From Sorangium cellulosum (GTDB taxonomy: Bacteria > Myxococcota_A > Polyangia > Polyangiales > Polyangiaceae), in NCBI RefSeq assembly GCF_004135735.1, contig NZ_CP012670.1, positions 3,617,501-3,681,500 on the forward strand: a DNA stretch of 64,000 nt, written 5' to 3'. This document shows positions 59,798-64,000 of this stretch, piece after piece. Every line of letters begins with the position of its first letter. Position 1 is the first letter of the stretch. Made by a program: the position numbers and the translations under genes. Under the pieces are notes generated by a model that saw only the letters and a program-made list of their open reading frames with translations, was not told where the DNA came from and did no database searches.

Positions 59798-60691
59798 ATG
59801 GTCAGGCAGACACGAGATCTGAGCGCGCTCAGCGCGCTGGCACAGGAGCAGCTCGAGCGGCTGGGGCTGCGCCGCCTCGCGGAGTGGACCGCGTCGCCGG
59901 ACGAGCTCTCGCGAGAGCTCTCCGCCATGGGCTGGCCATGCTCGGAGGCGGTGCTCTCTGCGGAGAAGGCAGTGGGCGGCCTCGGCCATCCGCCGAACGG
60001 CGTCTTCGGCATCCATGCGTCGCTGCGCTACCTGCGCGGCGAGGTGCGGTGGGACCGCGACGATTTGCAAGAGTATGGCCTGTGCGCCGATCCGCGCGAC
60101 CCATCGCGGAAGGTCCTGCCCGTCTGGATGATCGAGGACCCTCGGGTCTGGCTCGCACTGGATGGCTGCGTGCTCTACGGGAGTCACATCGACGGCCCCG
60201 AGTATTTTACGCTCGCCTTCGAGGATGTGTGCCATTACTGGGAGACGCTGGCGCTCCTCGACTGTCATGTCGTGGCGTTCAATCGCCCCCACATCGTGCC
60301 TCGCCCGCGCCTCGAGTCGTCGTGCTTCGTCGGCGAAGCGATCGCGCGCGAGCTCGCCCTCACCCCCTTTGCGCCTGGCACGCGTGGGCGGACGCGCGCG
60401 TGGGCAGGGCCTTCCGCGCACGTGGTGGAGCTCGACATTCCGGGCTTCAAGCAGGGCACCGACGTGGTCTCCGACAGCGCCGACGGCATCGTGCTCGCGG
60501 CCGTGCAGGCGCTCGACGCGGGCGGCGCAGCGCGCATCACGAGCCCTGAGGCGCTCGAAGCGGACCTCTTGAGTGAGCTACCGGTCCCCACGAGGCAGGA
60601 GCGCCCATTGGCGGCGAGCCACATGTACACCTGGGGAAAGTTCTTGTCATATGAGGATGACCGTTACCGGCGGCGCCATCGCGCGTCTTGA
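59798..60691 (+). CDS. Putative immunity protein for the RHS/T6SS effector
   Basis: 297 residues from ATG 59798, fifteen bases after the effector-tip stop. No signal peptide; balanced composition with several Trp and Cys (FGIHASLRYLRGEVRWDRDD, VWMIEDPRVWLALDGCVLYG, YFTLAFEDVCHYWETLALLDCHVVAF), resembling SUKH-like or Imm-type cytoplasmic proteins in style without a clear family match. Position directly after an RHS tip and before VgrG is the usual place for an immunity gene. The function is inferred from context only. Confidence 0.5.
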   Translation: MVRQTRDLSALSALAQEQLERLGLRRLAEWTASPDELSRELSAMGWPCSEAVLSAEKAVGGLGHPPNGVFGIHASLRYLRGEVRWDRDDLQEYGLCADPRDPSRKVLPVWMIEDPRVWLALDGCVLYGSHIDGPEYFTLAFEDVCHYWETLALLDCHVVAFNRPHIVPRPRLESSCFVGEAIARELALTPFAPGTRGRTRAWAGPSAHVVELDIPGFKQGTDVVSDSADGIVLAAVQALDAGGAARITSPEALEADLLSELPVPTRQERPLAASHMYTWGKFLSYEDDRYRRRHRAS

Positions 60692-60911
60692 TATACAGTC
60701 GCCCAAGTCCGTCCGCCTCTGCGTGGGAATCCGGTAGACAAGGGCAGGCGCGCGGCGAGACCGCCGCGCGCCCGGCACCCCCGCGCCCCGCTCCCCACCG
60801 CGCGCCGGGCACCCGGCGTGGAGCCCCGCGCGCCCGCCCCTCGCCGCGCCTCCGGCGTCGCCGGCCCGCGCCGGGGCTTGGCGCCGCGCCGCGATCGCCT
60901 ACCATGCCGTC

Positions 60912-63137
60912 ATGCCCCCCACCTTCGCCACCTTCTCGCTCGAGGGCGAGGCGCTCCCCCCGGACGTCTCCGTGGCTCGGTTCGACGCCGTCGAGGGCAT
61001 CTCCCTGCCGTACACGGTCGAGGTCCGGTTCTCGACGATGGCCCCCTCGTTCCGGGTCGAGGACTGCCTGCGCAGCCGCCTCTGCCTGCGCGTCCTCGAC
61101 AACGCCGGCGCGCAGCGCCTCTTCGACGGCGTCGTCGACCGCGCGTCCTTCGCGGGCCTCACGGGCGAGATCCGCCACTTCGAGGTCCGGCTCCGGCCCG
61201 CGCTCGCTGCGCTCACGCACCGCGAGGGGTGCCGCATCTTCCAGGAGAAGACCGTCGTCCAGGTGGCGCAGACCGTCTTCGAGGAGGCGGGCTTCGGCGA
61301 CAAGGTCGAGTGGCGCAACATGAAGGAGTACGAGCCGCGCGAGTTCATCGTGCAGTACCGCGAGTCGCACCTCAACTTCGTTTCACGCCTGCTCGAGGAC
61401 AACGGGCTCTTCTACTACTTCCGGCACGACGCGTCCGGACACACGATGATCATCACGGACGACTCCGCCTCGTTCGAGGTGGAGGAGGGGGCGCCGGTGC
61501 TCTTCCGCATGGCGCAAGGGGGCATCCCCGGCAGCGTGCCGCTCGGCAAATTCTCGCGGACGCGCGCGCTGCGCGCGAGCAGCGTCCAGCTCCGGGACTA
61601 CGACTTCGAGAACCCCGTCGTGAAGCCCGAGTCCGCCCTGCCGCGCGAGGAGGCCTGGGCGCTGCCCTACTTCGAGTACCCCGGCGGCTTCACCAAGGGG
61701 AGCGTGGGCGAGCGCCGCGCGAACGCGCGCATGCGCGAGCTCGCCGCCGACGCGGACGTGTGCGAGGGGGAGAGCCACGCGGCGGGCCTCAAGGTCGGCG
61801 AGCCGTTCGTCGTCGAGGGCGCCGCCGAGCCGTGCCTGAACGGCGAGTTCGTGGTCACCCACCTCGTCTCGCGCGGCAACCAGACGCTCACGGGCGGCGA
61901 GCAGAACGTCGACGTCGAGAACCACTTCCGCGGCATCCCGAAGGGCGCGCCGTTCGCGGCCGAGCGCCGCGCGCGGCGGCCGCGCATCCGCGGCATCCAG
62001 ACGGCGGTCGTCACCGGATCGAGCACGCAGGAGCAGGCGATTCACGTCGACAAGTACGGCCGGATCAAGGTCCGCTTCTTCTGGGACCGGCAAAGCCAGC
62101 AGGACCACACCTCGAGCTGCTGGCTGCGCGTCTCGCAGGTCGCGATGGGCGGCTCGATGATCCTGCCGCGCGTCGGCTGGGAGGTCTCCGTCGCCTTCCT
62201 CGACGGCGACCCGGATCGGCCGCTCGTCCTCGGGCGCACCTACAACGCCGAGAAGACGCCGCCGCTCTCGCTCCCCGGCGCCAAGGCGTCCGGCACGCTC
62301 AAGAGCATGTCGTCGCCGGGCGCGGGCGGCCACAACGAGATCGGCATGTCCGACAGCTCCGGGAGCCAGGGCTTCGGCATCCACGCCCAGAAGGACCTCA
62401 ACGTCACGATCGGGCACGACAAGGTCGAGGAGGTCGCCGTCAACGAGGAGCAGCACATCAGCGTGAACGGCTCGCGCTCGGTCAAGGTCGATGAGTCGAT
62501 CTCCGTGGCTGGCGATCAGTCGCTCGACGTCGGCGCGGTGCTCTCGCACAAGATCTCGGGCAACCAGAGCGTCTCGATCGGCGGGAACGACACGAGCAAC
62601 GCGACCAGCAATCACGTCGAGAAGATCTCCGGCGACCGCTCCTACACGGTGAGCGGGAACCAGATCACGATATCGAACGGCGTCACGCAGTCGATCACCG
62701 GCGACATGAGCCGCACGGTCGGCGCGGTGCACCTCGCCGGAAGCCTCGGCTCGATCAACGACAACGTGCTCGGCGGGATGGCCGAGACGGTCGGCGCCGT
62801 GAAGGCCCAGATCATCAATGGCAGCCACGGGGAGCAGATCTCGGCGAACAAGGACCAGACCTCGGCCGCGGCCGAGCTCCACCTGACCAAGGGCTCCCTC
62901 TCGCACGTGGCGGCCGGCGTCACCAACCTGGTGGGCGGCCTGCATTACCAGAAGCTGGACGGCGATCTCGTGGTGCAGGCGCCGATGATCACGCTCCTCG
63001 GCGCGGTGGGCGCGTTCAAGGGCGGGGGCAGCGAGCTCAAGCTCGGCGGCGGCCCCGTCGTGATCAAGGGATCCAAGATCGCGATCAAGAGCGCCATGGT
63101 CGTCAAGATGGGCGCCTCGATGAAGCTCGGATCGTGA
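60912..63137 (+). CDS. vgrG: VgrG, type VI secretion spike protein
   Basis: 741 residues from ATG 60912. The N-terminal gp27-like part has CRIFQEKTVVQVAQTVFEEAGF and YEPREFIVQYRESHLNFVSRLLEDNGLFYYF; the gp5-like OB part has DKYGRIKVRFFWDRQSQQDHTSSCWLRVSQVAMGGSMILPRVGWEVSVAFLDGDPDRPLVLGRTYN; a beta-helix of short repeats (NVTIGHDKVEEVAVNEEQHISVNG ... VGAVHLAGSLGS) forms the needle. It trimerises to tip the T6SS tube and carries effectors. The C-terminus has no extra toxin domain. It follows an RHS remnant and a putative immunity gene and precedes a second VgrG. Confidence 0.95.
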   Translation: MPPTFATFSLEGEALPPDVSVARFDAVEGISLPYTVEVRFSTMAPSFRVEDCLRSRLCLRVLDNAGAQRLFDGVVDRASFAGLTGEIRHFEVRLRPALAALTHREGCRIFQEKTVVQVAQTVFEEAGFGDKVEWRNMKEYEPREFIVQYRESHLNFVSRLLEDNGLFYYFRHDASGHTMIITDDSASFEVEEGAPVLFRMAQGGIPGSVPLGKFSRTRALRASSVQLRDYDFENPVVKPESALPREEAWALPYFEYPGGFTKGSVGERRANARMRELAADADVCEGESHAAGLKVGEPFVVEGAAEPCLNGEFVVTHLVSRGNQTLTGGEQNVDVENHFRGIPKGAPFAAERRARRPRIRGIQTAVVTGSSTQEQAIHVDKYGRIKVRFFWDRQSQQDHTSSCWLRVSQVAMGGSMILPRVGWEVSVAFLDGDPDRPLVLGRTYNAEKTPPLSLPGAKASGTLKSMSSPGAGGHNEIGMSDSSGSQGFGIHAQKDLNVTIGHDKVEEVAVNEEQHISVNGSRSVKVDESISVAGDQSLDVGAVLSHKISGNQSVSIGGNDTSNATSNHVEKISGDRSYTVSGNQITISNGVTQSITGDMSRTVGAVHLAGSLGSINDNVLGGMAETVGAVKAQIINGSHGEQISANKDQTSAAAELHLTKGSLSHVAAGVTNLVGGLHYQKLDGDLVVQAPMITLLGAVGAFKGGGSELKLGGGPVVIKGSKIAIKSAMVVKMGASMKLGS

Positions 63138-63165
63138 CGCCCTCGGGCGCTCGTGAGGTACGACA

Positions 63166-64000
63166 ATGGCCGATCATCATCTCGCCGCGATCCCCTCCGT
63201 CAGCGTGGAGGGCAAGACGTACCAGGTGCTGCGGTTCGAGCTCGACGAGCAGCTCTCGGAGCTCACCCACCTCGAGTGCGACCTCCTCGACGACGCGGCC
63301 GCGCTGCCCCGGCCGAAGGACGTCCTCGACCGGCGCGCCGTGTTCACGCTCTCGCGCAGCGACGGCGGGCAGACCCGCGCCTTCGCCGGGACCATCGTCC
63401 TCGCCGAGCTCCTGGCCGACGGCGACGACGTGCCCGCGCTGCGCGTCGTCGTCGCCCCCGCGCTGTGGGGCCTCGGGCAGCGCGCCGACTGCCGCATCTT
63501 CCAGGAGATGAGCGCCGTCGACATCGTGAAGCAGGTGCTCGAGGGCGCGGGCGTGCCGGCGGACCAGCAGGACTGGCGCGTGACCGAGCCGCACCCGCCG
63601 CGGGTCTACACGGCCCAGTACCGCGAGACGGATCTCGATTTCGTGCGCCGCCTCCTCGCCGAGGAGGGGATCTACTTCGCGATCCACACGAAGGACGACT
63701 CGGACGTGGTCGTCTTCGGCGACGCGCCGACCGGCCTCGAGGACATCGAGGGCCGGACCACGCTCCCGTTCTTCCAGGACTTCGGCGTGGAGGGCGCGGG
63801 CGATCGCGTCGTCCGCGTCTCCCGCGCGGTCTCCGTGAAGAGCGACAAGGTGTTCGTCCGCGATTACGACCCGGAGAAGCCCTCGCTCAAGCTGGAGGCG
63901 TCGGCCGAGGGGAGCGATCCCGGGCCGCACGCGCTCGAGATCTACGAGCACCCGGCGCGCGCCGCCGACGTGAGCGCGGCGGAGCGGCTCGCCAGGGTCC
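63166..64000 (+). CDS. Second VgrG-type spike protein, 5' part (3' end outside window)
   Basis: 278 residues from ATG 63166 (GTGAGG upstream), open to the window end. The gp27-like N-terminal domain is clear: CRIFQEMSAVDIVKQVLEGAGVP, YTAQYRETDLDFVRRLLAEEGIYFAIH and a following beta domain. Its first 60 residues (SVSVEGKTYQVLRFELDEQLSEL) differ from the first VgrG, so it is a distinct spike and not a simple duplicate. Adjacent vgrG genes usually serve different effectors; the effector of this one should lie downstream. Confidence 0.92.
   Translation, partial: MADHHLAAIPSVSVEGKTYQVLRFELDEQLSELTHLECDLLDDAAALPRPKDVLDRRAVFTLSRSDGGQTRAFAGTIVLAELLADGDDVPALRVVVAPALWGLGQRADCRIFQEMSAVDIVKQVLEGAGVPADQQDWRVTEPHPPRVYTAQYRETDLDFVRRLLAEEGIYFAIHTKDDSDVVVFGDAPTGLEDIEGRTTLPFFQDFGVEGAGDRVVRVSRAVSVKSDKVFVRDYDPEKPSLKLEASAEGSDPGPHALEIYEHPARAADVSAAERLARV

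Noticed and set aside
1..64000. tRNA and rRNA genes
   Set aside because: No cloverleaf with a T-loop GTTCGAATC-type core or rRNA-like conserved stretch was noticed on either strand; a tRNAscan run would be decisive.

Overview
High G+C content (about 70-75% by eye), dense Ala/Arg-rich coding, many Gly/Ser-linker lipoproteins, RCC1-repeat and fibro-slime proteins, caspase-like and PP2C signalling proteins and a type VI secretion (T6SS) cluster suggest a chromosomal segment of a large-genome myxobacterium, most likely Polyangiales (Sorangium/Polyangium type). No tRNA, rRNA, CRISPR array or intact transposase was seen.

Layout. 1-13.4 kb: surface and exported proteins (RCC1 repeats, an M19 dipeptidase relative, a PL11 rhamnogalacturonan lyase, a membrane-anchored cytochrome c, lipoproteins, a fibro-slime protein) around a group-2 sigma-70 factor; a strong orphan terminator and a 125-bp palindrome lie between them. 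13.6-15.4 kb: VOC protein plus alpha/beta hydrolase. 15.6-17.6 kb: a two-gene AAA ATPase / DUF4435-like (TOPRIM-type) module resembling PARIS/OLD-class anti-phage systems. 17.7-23 kb: a YdjM-type membrane protein abutting the broken end of a frameshifted cyclase-like gene, followed by an AlbA_2/ATPase protein coupled to a Wza-like exporter, and a divergent Wzy/WaaL-like membrane protein. 23-26.3 kb: LysR divergent from a cupin-MFS operon. 26.3-29.4 kb and 34.3-37.4 kb: debris-rich stretches with low-GC islets, truncated or frameshifted genes and repeats. 29.4-34.3 kb: RecQ, then an SDR-epimerase-peroxiredoxin operon facing its probable TetR repressor.

35-40 kb carries a lower-GC pair (AttH/CrtC lipocalin-like protein, DUF4405 membrane protein) and a cytochrome-fused copper monooxygenase. 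These two transcription units have the same promoter/operator layout: two GTGTA-N3-TRCAC sites exactly 46 bp apart around a sigma-70-like promoter. 41.5-45 kb is a compact unit: lipoprotein, ECF sigma factor, membrane DUF4384 anti-sigma-like protein and secreted caspase-like protease. 45.9-48.6 kb is a Wzc-type polysaccharide co-polymerase with an in-frame minisatellite. 48.7-56.4 kb is mostly housekeeping and signalling (VOC, aldehyde dehydrogenase, PP2C, glycosyltransferase, a PqqD-like/YkgJ Cys-cluster protein). 56.5-64 kb is a T6SS effector neighbourhood: DUF2169, a thiolase-fold protein without its nucleophile, an RHS remnant with an out-of-frame tip, a putative immunity gene and two VgrG spikes (the second cut by the window end).

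Recurring themes are translational coupling by 4-bp overlaps, in-frame coding minisatellites (units of 48, 33, 27 and 21 bp), enzymes that appear to have lost catalytic residues (M19, SDR, ketosynthase-like), and many gene fragments, notably pieces resembling Uma2-type genes. All family assignments rest on motifs and order read by eye; no database search was possible.
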